64,000 bases of DNA. Source: Exobasidium rhododendri (taxonomy: Eukaryota > Basidiomycota > Exobasidiomycetes > Exobasidiales > Exobasidiaceae). The position numbers and the translations under genes were made by a program. Below are positions 20,730 through 31,962 of the stretch, piece by piece. The stretch spans positions 248,001 to 312,000 of the forward strand of contig CP110631.1 of assembly GCA_026210745.1 (NCBI GenBank), in the 5' to 3' direction. The notes under the pieces were generated by a model. It was given only the letters and a program-made list of their open reading frames with translations, was not told where the DNA came from and made no database searches. How positions within the stretch are numbered: position 1 is the first letter of the stretch; the number at the start of each line of letters is the position of its first letter.

Positions 20730-22542
20730 TCAATTTGCTAGACCGGCCTTGGCGCCCTTCTTCCAGCTGCCTCGGAATAGATGCACTACTCTGGTCACAA
20801 GCGGCGGATTGTTGAGAGAATTCTTGGAGGGATTGAAGCCGTCCTCAGGTAGGATGACTAGATCCCCTACCTGTACTGGCTCCTTGATCTTTGCAAGCTC
20901 CTCCGGACGAATGCCAGTCGTCGCATAGATGTATCTAGAGGAGTATACACTTGTTAGTAGTCTTCATCCTTGTCAATCAATGTCATCGCTCTCCCATACT
21001 CACGAGACCACCGAGTCAGTCCAAGCGGCCGGCCCGGTCCATTCCTCCACGCTCGTTTCGTGCCAGCCGAATTGCCAGTGGCCCCTCGATCGAACCCACT
21101 GCTGTCGTGTCGATTCCCAAGGCGCTGATTCCTGACTTTGGCTACCATCCACTGCTCTTAATGAAGATCCTTCCGCTGTTGGGATGCCTGTCTTTGGCTC
21201 GTGCCATCCCCACCCTATTCGCTGCCCTTCTCGTTTCATCTGCATCTGATACGCTCGATAGACATCCGTCGTGTCGAGTATTCGACGGATGACATCTAGT
21301 AAGATGGGATGATGCGGTGCAAAGTGGATTGTCCATTGCACGAATTGTAGATTGCGATGTCGTGCGAGCTGGGAAAACATAGACATGTCAGCATGAGCTT
21401 GCAAATGACGCTGTCAAGCGACTCGCGTTGCTACACTTACAGGCTTCAGGTACAGTAGCTCGGCACTACGTTGGGGTTGGGGGAGGAGAGGGAGGCCATA
21501 GAGTGTCAACATTACTGGTCCTAAAGGCAAGCTCCCTCCTACTGATTGTCACTCACGCTCCTCGCAGACTAGCCCAGCGTGGCGCACACTCGATGCTGAT
21601 AACGGCATGTATGGCTTGCTTTGCTTTGCCTAGGATGGGATTCGCCTCTGTCCTACCTTCTTTGGATTGAGCGACCCGAGTGGCAGGGGAGAACGATCGA
21701 GATGACTCCAGCTGATTCTTGCGCTGGAAGGGTCCCACATTATTGCTCCAACTAGAGAAGTTCTGGACAGGCACCGTGTCCATGTCACTCCACGTCCCTC
21801 CTTCTAGATAGAGGAGGAGGTATCGAAGCATGTCTGCCCGCCTGATGGAAGGAAGAGTAACTGGTTAATGCCCTCTTCACTATATACGAGCAGAGATGTA
21901 AAGTAAGTCTACGCACAGTATCGCTCTCGGCATGTCTCTCCAAGCTTGAACGACCTGCGTCCCTTGCCATTCCCTTTCCACGTAGGAGTACGCTTCGTCG
22001 TCGTTGTAGAATTTTGCTTCAAAACCCAGCTTTGCCCACATCGGTGCCCAATCAGACGGAGCTGCTTGCTGATCACTGGAATAGATGATCCTGGGTATGA
22101 GTGATTCTGTATCGTTTGCGTAGACGGCATCGTGTGGAGAACGTTCGAACGTCTTCAGCGCTAGGAGATTCGATAGAAGCTTGCTTTGTGTTGTGCTGGA
22201 TGGGAAAGTGAGTCTCTCCTGCAGTGTTGATTCGAGTGTCTTTACGTACGCTCCAGGCCCCAAGACAACATAAGCAGGCGGTGTCAAGACGACGCGAAGT
22301 CTGCTGTGAAGGAAAAGGAGACCAATGACGATGAAGAAGAAGATGATCTTGCCTCTGATCCTTCGAAAGAGATGATGTACCTGTGGAAAGAGTGATGATT
22401 GCCTGACCCGTGACGAGGGCCAGTCGTCGTGGCTGTACAGCGGCGGAGGAGTGTGCGAACCAGAAGCTGAGCTGGCACTGGAGTGATACCCGTCTAAGAG
22501 CTCATAGCCGTCCTGCTTAGGGGAATAGTACGCAGTGAGCAT
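20730..22542 (-). CDS. Glycosyltransferase family 32, OCH1-like alpha-mannosyltransferase
   Basis: Five exons: 22542-21917, 21841-21557, 21465-21441, 21368-21004 and 20934-20730, giving 501 aa. Exon 3 is a 25-nt microexon encoding AELLYLKP; it is needed to keep the frame between the DXD domain and the conserved LQFVQWTIHFAPHHP block. Type II topology: cytosolic N-terminus, TM near 65-79. The GT32 hallmark is R-A-D-M-L-R-Y-L..L-E-G-G-T-W-S-D228-M-D230, the metal/sugar-nucleotide site, followed by QWTI..A..HP as in OCH1. OCH1-type enzymes start the outer chain on N-glycans in the early Golgi; some fungal GT32 members act on sphingolipids or cell-wall mannans. A longer insert than usual (Arg/Ser-rich) follows the DXD. 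Assignment to GT32 is firm; the exact acceptor is not. Confidence 0.85.
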
Positions 22543-23868
22543 CTCACTACGATCGCAACTGGATGGTAGTCAGACAGGGATGAGATGGCGGTTTGGAGCT
22601 TTTTCCTTGAATTCCATTGTTTCCCCCTCTCTCCCCCCTTTCCCTCCCCTCAATCTCTCATTCGAAGCTCCCTCCTTTTCTCCTTTCAGCGCTCGGCGGA
22701 CTAGGATGCACCATTTTTTTAATCCGCCTTTACTCTAGACCGACGACTTCACCGATGAGTGGGTCCGGCCATGCCTTCCGGAAGTGTGGCTGGAGCACAA
22801 GGCAAGGTGAATGCCAGCTATTTTTTTTTTCTTTTTTTTTCCCCTTTTTGACCCTTATATCACATTATACTTTTTCCATCTACGTAAATAACACAATAAA
22901 AGAAAAGCACAAATAGTGAAAGTGTTTTTGAAAGAGAGGTGCCGGGCACAGTCCTCTTTCGCCCTCTTGAATTTTCGGAGAGTTGTTCTCTGATTACAGA
23001 AATTGTTCCATATGGTAGATCTGGAGGACATTTTTTCCAAGGCAGATTCCAGTGTACCTAAAAATACTTTCCAGCACATGTATTTTATATATTTTTCGCA
23101 TTGAATAGTGCTGCCGTTCTGGAGGAGATCCGTCACAAGCAAGGCTCGTCGTCTCTGCTCTACAAAATTAGAGGCTCAATCGCCGCAATACAGTTTTTTT
23201 GCGGTGTCGTCGCTGTAAGACATGCATTGCATTGCGAGAGGGAGGGGGGCAGTATGCGTCAGTGACGTTTGCTGCATGGAAGGGAAGAATGATCAGATGC
23301 TTATCGAGAATTGGGCGAGTTGCCCTTGTCGGTCTGTCGTATGGATGCTCTTCTATTCCTTGAGAGGCGACAGACGAATCTGTGAGGTCACTGTCGAATC
23401 TCGCATTCTCGTATTCTCTTCTCCATGTGATTAGAATGCCCAGATCACCTGCATAGTGATTTAGAGAGGTAGCGGTAGCCAGAAGGGACGGAGTCACTCT
23501 GGCATGTTCATATAGCGAGCTACCCTCGCCCCTTTAAATTGAGTCCACGCATACTTGCAGTGTCCATGCTATGTCCCCTACTGAAGAGATACCTTCACGG
23601 CCATCGACACTGCGACTTCTCACCTCCTTGAGCCGGCATTCCGCGATCCCAGCTTCCGCTTCAAGATCAGATTCCGGTCAGACCGAGGTAGGTTTCTCCC
23701 ATCTTACGTAATGACACGAACAGGCGAAGTGGAGGAAGAAGACGCGCTTCGGAGTTGCTTTTTGCATAGACGCCGTTGATGATAAAGATTCTTCCGGTTC
23801 ACGCTCTTACCCTCCTCTATCGAAGCGATATCGTTACCAACGTCGACATTCTCTTTTAATTCATCGAC
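22543..23868. other. Divergent intergenic region, GT32 / DUF1769 protein
   Basis: About 1.3 kb, AT-rich, with a T10-C-T9 tract near 22821-22840. No supported gene. A small upstream ORF could begin at ATG 23571 (see findings). A TAA codon shortly upstream and in frame with the DUF1769 ATG excludes an N-terminal extension of that protein. Confidence 0.45.
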
Positions 23869-24798
23869 ATGGCACCTTCACTGAAATTATCGGCAGGTCC
23901 GGATCTCGACTCGCTGAGTGTCTTGTACGTCAACGACGAGAGCAAGCCCTTGGACGTCTCTACGGATGCTTTTGAAGGGCGAATCGTCGTCAGAATCAAA
24001 GGGTTCACCGGTCAATTACCAGACAACAAGAATGACAAAGAAGAAAGCAACAGTACAGAAGTAGAGAATCATGATACACACTACTTCGATCAATCGTATG
24101 CCAAGAACTGTACCTGGTCTATTGGAATCCAGGGACGCTTCAAGGAGGAAGTAGACGTAGATGAGGTCGAATTTGGCAACCTGTTCGACCACAGTATCAA
24201 GGACAAATTACCGTATGGCACAGGGGTGGCATTGGCAGCGGTGAAATACATTGATCCAAACCTGCACCATGACTTGTATGCCGATAAGCCGTGGGCATTC
24301 AGTCCGCTGATATGCACCATGACGCGTATTAATGTAGAGAGACTGCAAAAAGATGCAGGAAGCAAGGAAGATTGGCCAGCGTTTCCTCAGGGAAAGGACG
24401 AGAGCGACTACGTTCAGGAGGACACCTCTGTACTGCTGTGCAAGAAAGACTCGACAAAGGAGGTGGTGGATAAATTGGAAGAGAACGGACATGCTGACAA
24501 GGGCACCCTGAGCTCCCTCCGAAGCTCCAACGACGCAAACAACGCACACAAGACAAGGGTGAAGTTTTGGGGAAATCAGAGGGTCCGACAAGCGACGCAG
24601 TTCACACACGACGACATCATCACCATGGACTTCTGTCAAGGGTACATCCGATTCGACAATTTGCACTTGGCCATCGCAGGCATGGAGTTTGACCTGGTGA
24701 AATATGCTACGCACAATCAGGTTGTGAATTTCTTGTGCCGGAATAAGACGACGGAGAAGGTGTACTTTGTCGTGCAATTCCAGCTCCTCAAGAAGTAA
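23869..24798 (+). CDS. DUF1769 / UPF0590 family protein
   Basis: Single exon of 309 aa from ATG 23869. The protein matches the fungal DUF1769 (UPF0590) family. Early beta-rich region with RIVVRIKGFTG. Central TWSIGIQGRFK and LPYGTGVALAAVKYIDPNL blocks (the latter typical of the family). C-terminal KFWGNQRVR, F-C-Q-G-Y-I-R-F-D and VKYATHNQVVNFLCRNK, the most conserved stretch, followed by a short VYFVVQFQL strand. There is no signal peptide or TM segment, so it is probably cytosolic or nuclear. Family members are small, conserved in fungi and of unknown biochemical role. Length is normal. It converges with the UGGT gene with only 78 nt between stop codons, so their 3'UTRs likely overlap. Confidence 0.85.
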   Translation: MAPSLKLSAGPDLDSLSVLYVNDESKPLDVSTDAFEGRIVVRIKGFTGQLPDNKNDKEESNSTEVENHDTHYFDQSYAKNCTWSIGIQGRFKEEVDVDEVEFGNLFDHSIKDKLPYGTGVALAAVKYIDPNLHHDLYADKPWAFSPLICTMTRINVERLQKDAGSKEDWPAFPQGKDESDYVQEDTSVLLCKKDSTKEVVDKLEENGHADKGTLSSLRSSNDANNAHKTRVKFWGNQRVRQATQFTHDDIITMDFCQGYIRFDNLHLAIAGMEFDLVKYATHNQVVNFLCRNKTTEKVYFVVQFQLLKK

Positions 24799-24876
24799 AT
24801 GAGCATCCAAATTCCGCAAATGAATCCACTTTTGACACCAACCACTTTTGACACAGGAAGAAGGAAAGAAGAAAGA

Positions 24877-27800
24877 TCACAGCTCGTCGTGTGCTACGTT
24901 CGTGTGCGAAGATGCCGTGTCTACTTGCTGATTCGGAGCCACGACATTCGCGCCCAGCTTCCCCTCTTCCCTGAACTTGATCGCCGCCCTTGCCACTTCA
25001 TCGTCGTACTTGGTCCACTCTGGTATCTGCCTCTTTGCTCGATCTAATTTTGGCTCCTTGGTCTTTGGATTACTGCACAGATCAATGCTCTTCGCCTGAT
25101 CATACCAGTCCCAGCTACACCATGTCTCACACCACAGCCATTCCTTTGCCAAGCTATGGATGTTGACAACGTGTATCATACTGGCTACCAAATCTTGATC
25201 CAAGTTAGACAGCGAGTTGGGATCTTGACTTAATGCTTGATAGTGACCTCGTAGCTTGTCCCCCGCTGCCTGGAGTCGGAATGTATTTAGATCAATCACA
25301 AACAGCGCCGAGATCGGATAGGGCTTTCCTGCTAAGAACTTCTGCCAGTACCCTCCTGGCTGCTCCCAGAATCGAAAGTTGTCCATGTCGAACGAGTCGT
25401 TGCCCATGGGGGGAAACCCATAAGGAGCTCCCTTGAGATCCGTGTCGATCAATTCCTTGAGATCCGCTCGCACGATCTGATCTGCATCTACAAAAATGAC
25501 CTTGCTCAGGCCGAGGGGGAAAATGACATCCAGGAAAAGCACCTTCATGCCCCAAATACTCCTCTGCTTCTCCTTCTGCGATCGGAGCCAGTGTGGCCAG
25601 GCGTACGTGATCAGCTCATACTCAAAGTGGTACTCTTGCGCTAGATGAGGGATAAATTCCTTGAAGGAAGGCGAGAGGTAGTTTTCAATGAACCAGAACT
25701 TCACGGTGCTCTTGGTGTGCTTCAGTACAGACAGGATCATGATGTACGTCATCCGCTCGTAAAGATGTCCACTGGCCACTGTAAATACGTTAATGACTGC
25801 TTGCTCCTTCGCCTTCGCCTCAAAGGGAGATGCTTGCAAGACATCTTGCTGCTGCTTCTTTTGCGCAACGACAGACGTAAGAAGTGACTTGGCTCTGGAG
25901 AGGACGCTGCCTTCTTCTTCTATTGGGACGACAGCTGCCTTTCCCTCTTCTTCGACGAGTATCTCCTTCTCTTTGCCCTTCTTCTTTGCTAGGCGAGGGT
26001 AGATGGTTAGACCTTGCAGTGTGCTCAATGTGATACTATTCCCGGTCGCCTCCACTCCAGGACTGTCGAATCCCAGATTGCCAACGCTCTCCATGTCAAA
26101 CAAGTCGGTACTCCTACCCTGTCGAAGCCGAAGCCGGTACAGGCCGGGCTTTGCTCTGAATTGAAAGTATGCTAGGTTTGCCATGACGATTGTGTCTAGT
26201 TGTTGTGATCCGTCCATTGTCTCCAGTACAAGCTGTAGACCCCTCGGCACAGACTTGGTCGTTTCATCACGAGCGTGTCCCTCGATCAGGATATACTTGA
26301 GGTCATACACCGCATTCACCGAAGGAGTCACGACGTCCTTCAATCGGATGTTGTCCAGATCGTAGATCGCATCAGAGGCCATCGTGAGCCAGGCAGGAGG
26401 CGCATCAAGACCCATGGTGAGTACGGCATCCAAGGGCATGTCTCTGAAGCTCAAGACTTCCCGCCTCGATCGTCCTTTGCCGTCGAAGGTGAGCTGATGT
26501 GGTGCACTGTACCGATAGTAGCGCTTGATGGGCAATTCTCTGAGATGCGGCTGTGGATTCAGAATGACTTTGATGTAGACATCTTCCATTCCAGAGAGCA
26601 TTTGCAACACGCTGCTCCAACTCTGCGCCATTTCCGTGATCGGATCCAGAAGGACGGAAAAGTGCAGGGAGGCTTTTCCTTTATCTCCAATCGAAAAGGT
26701 GCATTCCTTCACTTTGATGTGGTCTATCATGTTGGACCTCGCTTGGGAGGGGGTGTTGAAGATGCCTTCAGAAGAAGCGTCCACTTGGAATGCCATGCTA
26801 AAGACGGACGCCAGCCTAGTCGCGAGGTCTGCACTCATGGATGTCGTGTTGGACAACGCCTCGACCACGGCATCCACCTTCTTGGCTTCCATTTGAAAGA
26901 GGGCCATGTAGTCAGTGCTGGTCAGCTTCTCCGGCTGAAATCCAGTGACGACTTTCCCATTTACGACGAGTGCCACTTCCGCGTCTGCTACGCCCACTTG
27001 ACTTTGCAGTATTCGCCCGGCCTTACCAACCCTGACCTTGGCATTGATCATAATCTGCTTGACGTCACTCAACATCTTGGCGCCCTGCTGAGACTCAAGG
27101 TCGCCGACCAGCCATACTGTCGAATTGTAGGATAGACTGTCGCCATCTCCCTCCACGAATACAGTCTCGGCGAGAATATCTGCTCCCAACACCATCCCAC
27201 GAGTCTTGATGGTCGTCTCCGTCGGTGGAAAGGTGAGTGGAGAGCGAGAGGAAAAGGTGTTTGGTAAGTCGTAAAAATGATGGGAGACGTCGGCTTCTTC
27301 CTCGATCTGCCCGTAGTAGATCAGTGGCGCCATTGATTGGATTTGCATGGCAATCGTCTGGTGGAGAAACTGAAAGAAGTGCGAGTCGAAAGCTACATGC
27401 TGGCCATTGATGAAGACGTCACCTCGTTCAGCTTCGTTTGCACGCAATCGACGAATGTACTGCCTCGTGGGTACCTCTCGGTGGCTGTAGTCCTTGGTCG
27501 CCTCTTCCACTTCATCACTCGTCATCTTCAGGATCTTCTCGACTTCTAGCTGGGCTTTGCTTACGTCTACTTCCATCGATCCTTCAGAAGCGAAAGCCAG
27601 ACGTCGTAGGTACTTTGCTGCCATGTCTACCCCGCCTTTGTCGAGTACGAGCCAATAGAATCGAGCCAATTGAGAAGAAGGGCTGACGGGGTCCTCTATA
27701 TTCGACGGCACGAAGCCCCAACGAAGTGCGACTCGACTGAGAGCCATGTGAACGCTCTCCGATAAAAATTTGCAAGATTCGACCTTTGCCAGGTCCATGA

Positions 27801-29517
27801 CCACAATGATGTTGAAGAGATTCCTTCGAAGTGTGGGAAAGGAGCCAGGATACATCGGTCGGAGAATCGTCGATAAAAGAGGACTGTATCGAGCATACCT
27901 CGGGTCCCCTTCCACCTCCAGGTCATTCCAATAGACGATGGCTCCGGGCCCTTCTTCTCCTCCCTGACTTGACCTCTCTATACGATCACTGGCATCGAAG
28001 TATGGCGCGCTGGTCTCCTCCTTTGAGAATGCTTGGTTGATGGCTGGAGAAGAGAGAAGATCGACAGCATCGCTTGTAGACAGGTTCAGCGCAGTGAGAG
28101 AATGCACGATAGCTCGTTCTGATCGTAGAATCGACAGTAGACCAAAAGGCTGAAACTCCTTGCCGGTGAGCACCTTTCCATTCAGCCAGACGTCATCCCC
28201 ACCCGCTTGTACCTGCGTCTCATGCATCTCTTTGACTTCATTCAAGAAAGACTTGCTTGGCCGGGCGGCACTTCGAGCAAGAGCGACACCATGTCTGGGA
28301 AAGTCCTGTGACAGTTGGCGTAGTGCCTTGAGGGGGTCCTTGCTTTTTGCTACAACGTAGGCCGCTTTCACAGCGAGATCTACAGGGGCGATGATTGAGG
28401 GTAGTGAGATTGCTGCATCTCTTCGTCTTACTATAGGGTAACTTACCGCTCAGCTCGTTCTCTGTCAAACTCCCGATGCTCTGTTTCTCGTCTTCCTTGC
28501 TTGTTTTCAGCTGAGTCGCCATCCACGCCTGCTCCTTATGCAGAATATCTGACTCTATCGAATGTGCCCCTTCCTCTCCTTGCCCTCCTTTCACTGCTGC
28601 CGTGTCTGCCAGCTTCCGATCATCGATGACGAGGTAGTCGACTTTCTTCAGATCGAGCGCAGCACCATAGCCAGCCAAATAGCCATCACCTGAAGAAAGC
28701 AGCGGTTTCCAACGCAGGATATATTGAAGACGAGACGAAGTGTCCGCAAGCTCGCAGAGTCGCTTGTGAAGGGCCTGGAAGTTCGGGGAGTATGGATCCG
28801 CATACAGAACGGCAGAACGTCCTGAAGGTGGAGTGTAGCCAGCCTGCGAAGCATAGACATGATCAAAGGGAACAAGCGAGGGAATAATTCTTTGTACCAA
28901 CGACATTCAGTACAGAGTCCAGTATTATTCGTATGTACTCTTGTCACTCACTGATGCTCGCTACCACTAGACCTCTCCCATGCCTCATTCAGCTCCTGTT
29001 CGCTACAAATGATCTCGCCAGCGAAATCGATCCAGCTGTCACACTCCCTGCCTGCAGCTCCTTGTTCCCACCTCTGCTGTAGTCCATTGCTTTCGTACAG
29101 TTGCCAGAACGCTGCAATTTTGGGACTTTGAGACCTCAAGGCTAAAGCCAACTCTAGATTGTCTTTCTGACCTCGCTCCTTCAGCAGTCCTCTCTCTTTG
29201 ATGATCTGCCTTGCCTCGACGAGAACGGCCTCATCGGAAGCCTCTCGAAGGCGCACTCTCGCCGCCTCCCAATCGTCGCCACTACCGCCACCAAGTATAG
29301 TGTTGCTGGTGATATGCGTTAGTAGTGGGAAGAAGGACGTGGTCTGCTCTTCGTGTGCCGCTTCCAGGATCTCTAGTAGCAAGGGCGCTGCTGGCCACGG
29401 CGATCGTAGCTGCACTTGCACGGGCGGAGAAGGATCTGCCAATGCTGACACGATGCAAAGCACAGCAGCAATCCCTGCCCATACTCTTGCTTTCCCACCT
29501 GCCTCTCCCTGCCTCAT
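24877..29517 (-). CDS. UDP-glucose:glycoprotein glucosyltransferase (UGGT), ER folding sensor
   Basis: Three exons: 29517-28952, 28889-28447 and 28379-24877, giving 1503 aa, a normal UGGT length. I start at ATG 29517; the codons upstream in frame have no ATG. A signal peptide (.. VWAGIAAVLCIVSALA) leads into the N-terminal thioredoxin-like and beta-sandwich sensor region. The C-terminal ~280 residues form the GT24 catalytic domain: FWFIENYLSPSFKEFIPHLA, KVIFVDADQIVRADL with D1301-A-D1303 as the DXD metal site, then the SALFVIDL and LSNLDQDL blocks. The protein ends in HDEL, the ER retrieval signal. UGGT re-glucosylates misfolded N-glycoproteins so that calnexin binds them again. Presence of UGGT means this fungus has the full calnexin cycle, which S. 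cerevisiae uses only in degenerate form. Confidence 0.96.
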
Positions 29518-30086
29518 CGTTTTACGTTGGCGCAAGTCTGGTGGAAGAGCACCTTTCTTCCTCCTCTGTAACCCGGGCTGTCCATCACTCGAACAACTTT
29601 AAAGCTTTGCTTCCTTGTTCACGCTTGTCCAACTCACCGTCAACGTGGCTCTGAGTGCGAGAGAGAGAGGGTCCGTGCAGATCAAGAGGGGTAGGGTTAG
29701 AGATCTACAATGATCGTCCGCGTCCCGGTGTGCATTAGGCGTGTACCGAACCTATTTAACGCTTTGATGGTGCTGGACTTAAAGCTGTGATGCGTGTCAT
29801 ACGACTGCATGGCCAGGACTGGCTGGCATTTCTCCGGCGTAGAATGTATGGCACGTCATATTAATCTACTGCATCGATGCGACTGTGCGTTTCCCTGACC
29901 GTCCCGCGAAGTTTGAGAGCAAGATGTAATTCTTGGAAACGGCTCACTAGGTCGAGTGAAAGTGGTGTATGTCTGAGCTGGCCATTACTTTACTGCAATC
30001 CTCGTCTTTGAGATCATCTCCTGCCGCCCTTTGAAACTTATTCACTCCTGTCACCGCACGTCAAACATCTGTCCAAATTCCTCAAT
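29518..30086. other. Divergent intergenic region, UGGT / secreted protein at 30087
   Basis: About 0.57 kb; no exon or RNA gene supported. Pyrimidine-rich just upstream of the 30087 ATG. Confidence 0.4.
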
Positions 30087-30913
30087 ATGAAGTTCTTCCA
30101 CAAGCAAACGCTTCTCGCCCTCTCTTTTTTGCTGACACTAAATGCTGTTCTAGGACGGAAGACTGAAAGAGACGTCGACTATCATGGTATGAAGATGTAT
30201 CGCGACATCGTCAATTCAACCATCAGTGTGAAAGCAAGTGACGACAACGTGTCAATGCATAGGCGAGAATGGAACTACTGCACCCTTCAACGACGAGAAC
30301 AAGTGCTCAACATGGTCCCTGAAGGCTACAATGCGCTCCAGCTGGAATCAGAATCCATCTTCCGTCGCTTGCCCTTTTCTGCAGACAACACCGTTAGCAT
30401 GTGAGCAAATCTAGGAGAAATGTGTCAACCTTGCAGTCAGGAGCACAACACTGACGCCCCTCCTAATTAATTACAGTGCTCCTAATGGCCTTCCACCCAT
30501 CGAATTCGCCTCAGACCGGACATCGACGCTTCTCCTGACAACGTACACCAGTCTGGTCATTTCACACGTTCAGTGCAATATTTACCACTTTGCAAATTTG
30601 ACGAGTCTCTGCACAGCCAAAGTGATGAGCGTCCTGCGTCAGTATTTGTACTCTAAATCGGTGACACTGACTATGATTACTTCAGAATCTGGGACTCTCA
30701 GCTGCTCTGCCACTTCCCATCACATTCAGCGGATACGTCTACTTTGACTTTACAGACTCTTGTCAAGTGAAGAGAGTGCTCGCCTTTGCTAACATTCCTT
30801 CTGAAGTACTCGGCAAGGCCGTCAATCTACCAGGGGTGCCCTTCCACAACCTTCTAGCGGGCGTGCCTGGTCTCTACGATGTGCTTGATGCTGTTCTCAA
30901 CAAAGTCAAGTGA
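30087..30913 (+). CDS. Secreted protein of unknown function (228 aa)
   Basis: Exons 30087-30400, 30477-30621 and 30686-30913. The second intron uses a GTGATG donor; the alternative GTCAGT donor at 30638 breaks the frame, whereas this one keeps it and gives a coherent C-terminal domain. The signal peptide is MKFFHKQTLLALSFLLTLNAVLG. The mature part starts with a hydrophilic, basic segment containing possible dibasic sites (..HRREWNY, ..LQRREQ). It continues with a beta-rich region carrying about four cysteines (NYC, VQC, SLC, DSC) that could form two disulfides, and a hydrophobic C-terminus. NxT/S sites are present. I do not recognise the family. By composition it is a secreted, disulfide-stabilised protein. 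Confidence 0.68.
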
Positions 30914-31962
30914 AGGCCCAACTTAACCACACTCCCCGCCTTCCCCTTCCTCCCTCACTACATTTCCGCGTGTACCTACCTACCCATGTCCCCCCACGAC
31001 ATACTGTCTATCTCGCTCTTCCGCGACGCAACACGAGACGAACTCATCCACATGCTGCCACGAAGTTCTTTTCCCCTCCTTATGCATGCACGCAGATGCT
31101 GACGTTGCCTTAATTTGTTTCCTGCTCAGCCAAGCATAATTAGGGTAGCCAGCCGCAGATGCCCCTGCCTAGGATATGCACTACAACGGACTAGTCCATA
31201 CAAGTCTGAGGCAAGACCTTATTCCAACCTTATCTAATCGACCTAGATTGAGGCACAGATCTAGATGCTCCCACAAGCTCACGGCAGCAGAATCGGCAGC
31301 CTTTTCGGGAAGGAGAACACCGCTTGCAATAGCTAAAAGGGAGAGATATTTGTCCTCTCCACACGAGAATCGGCCGGGTGCGACTTCTGCATAGTCCTCA
31401 TGGTAAGAACATTCATTACGGTGAGGAAAAAAAGGACACGTTCATTTTGTTCCGCTGCAAATTGTATTCACAACATGTAGAGAAGTATTATTACATCGAG
31501 GAATCACGGTACTACAAGGTAAGACAGTGTGATGCACGCGTATCACTATTGAAAGTTCGTCCCATTAAGAAAGGAAAAACTTTCCTGAACTTTGTGCCGC
31601 GCCAAGGAACCTTTATTGCCGCTACAGAAAACATCCCGCATTTCAACAAGGAGGTTAGATTCTACGCTGCACAAGTGCAGCGAAGTCTGCACGATCTGAA
31701 GCCGCATACAAGGAGGTAAAGGAGGAGGTGCATGCCCAAAATCAAAGGAAAAAAAGAAAATGAACGTCGGACTTTGGTCGCCACATTGGGGGAAGTCGTC
31801 GACATACATAGATCCAGATCTCCGTGCTTCCTCTCTCGATTTTCGCCCTTTGCTTTTCCCTCTTCCCCCATCCCCCCTTACCCTTCTTCTCCCTTTTCTC
31901 CTACGCTCTGCATCTTGGTCTGCTCTCATAGCCAGCAGTGCTGAAGGTGTGTGCCCTACGAG
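30914..31962. other. Intergenic region upstream of the DXD glycosyltransferase
   Basis: About 1 kb; several frames without domains or codon bias typical of neighbours. The last 100 nt before the ATG are strongly pyrimidine-rich, as expected for a fungal promoter or 5'UTR. Confidence 0.45.

Noticed and set aside
24208-24819. 203-aa minus-strand frame
   Set aside because: Antisense to the DUF1769 gene, which has family motifs in the plus-strand frame.
26275-27135. 286-aa open frame on the plus strand
   Set aside because: Antisense to UGGT coding sequence, no domain and no splice or start context.
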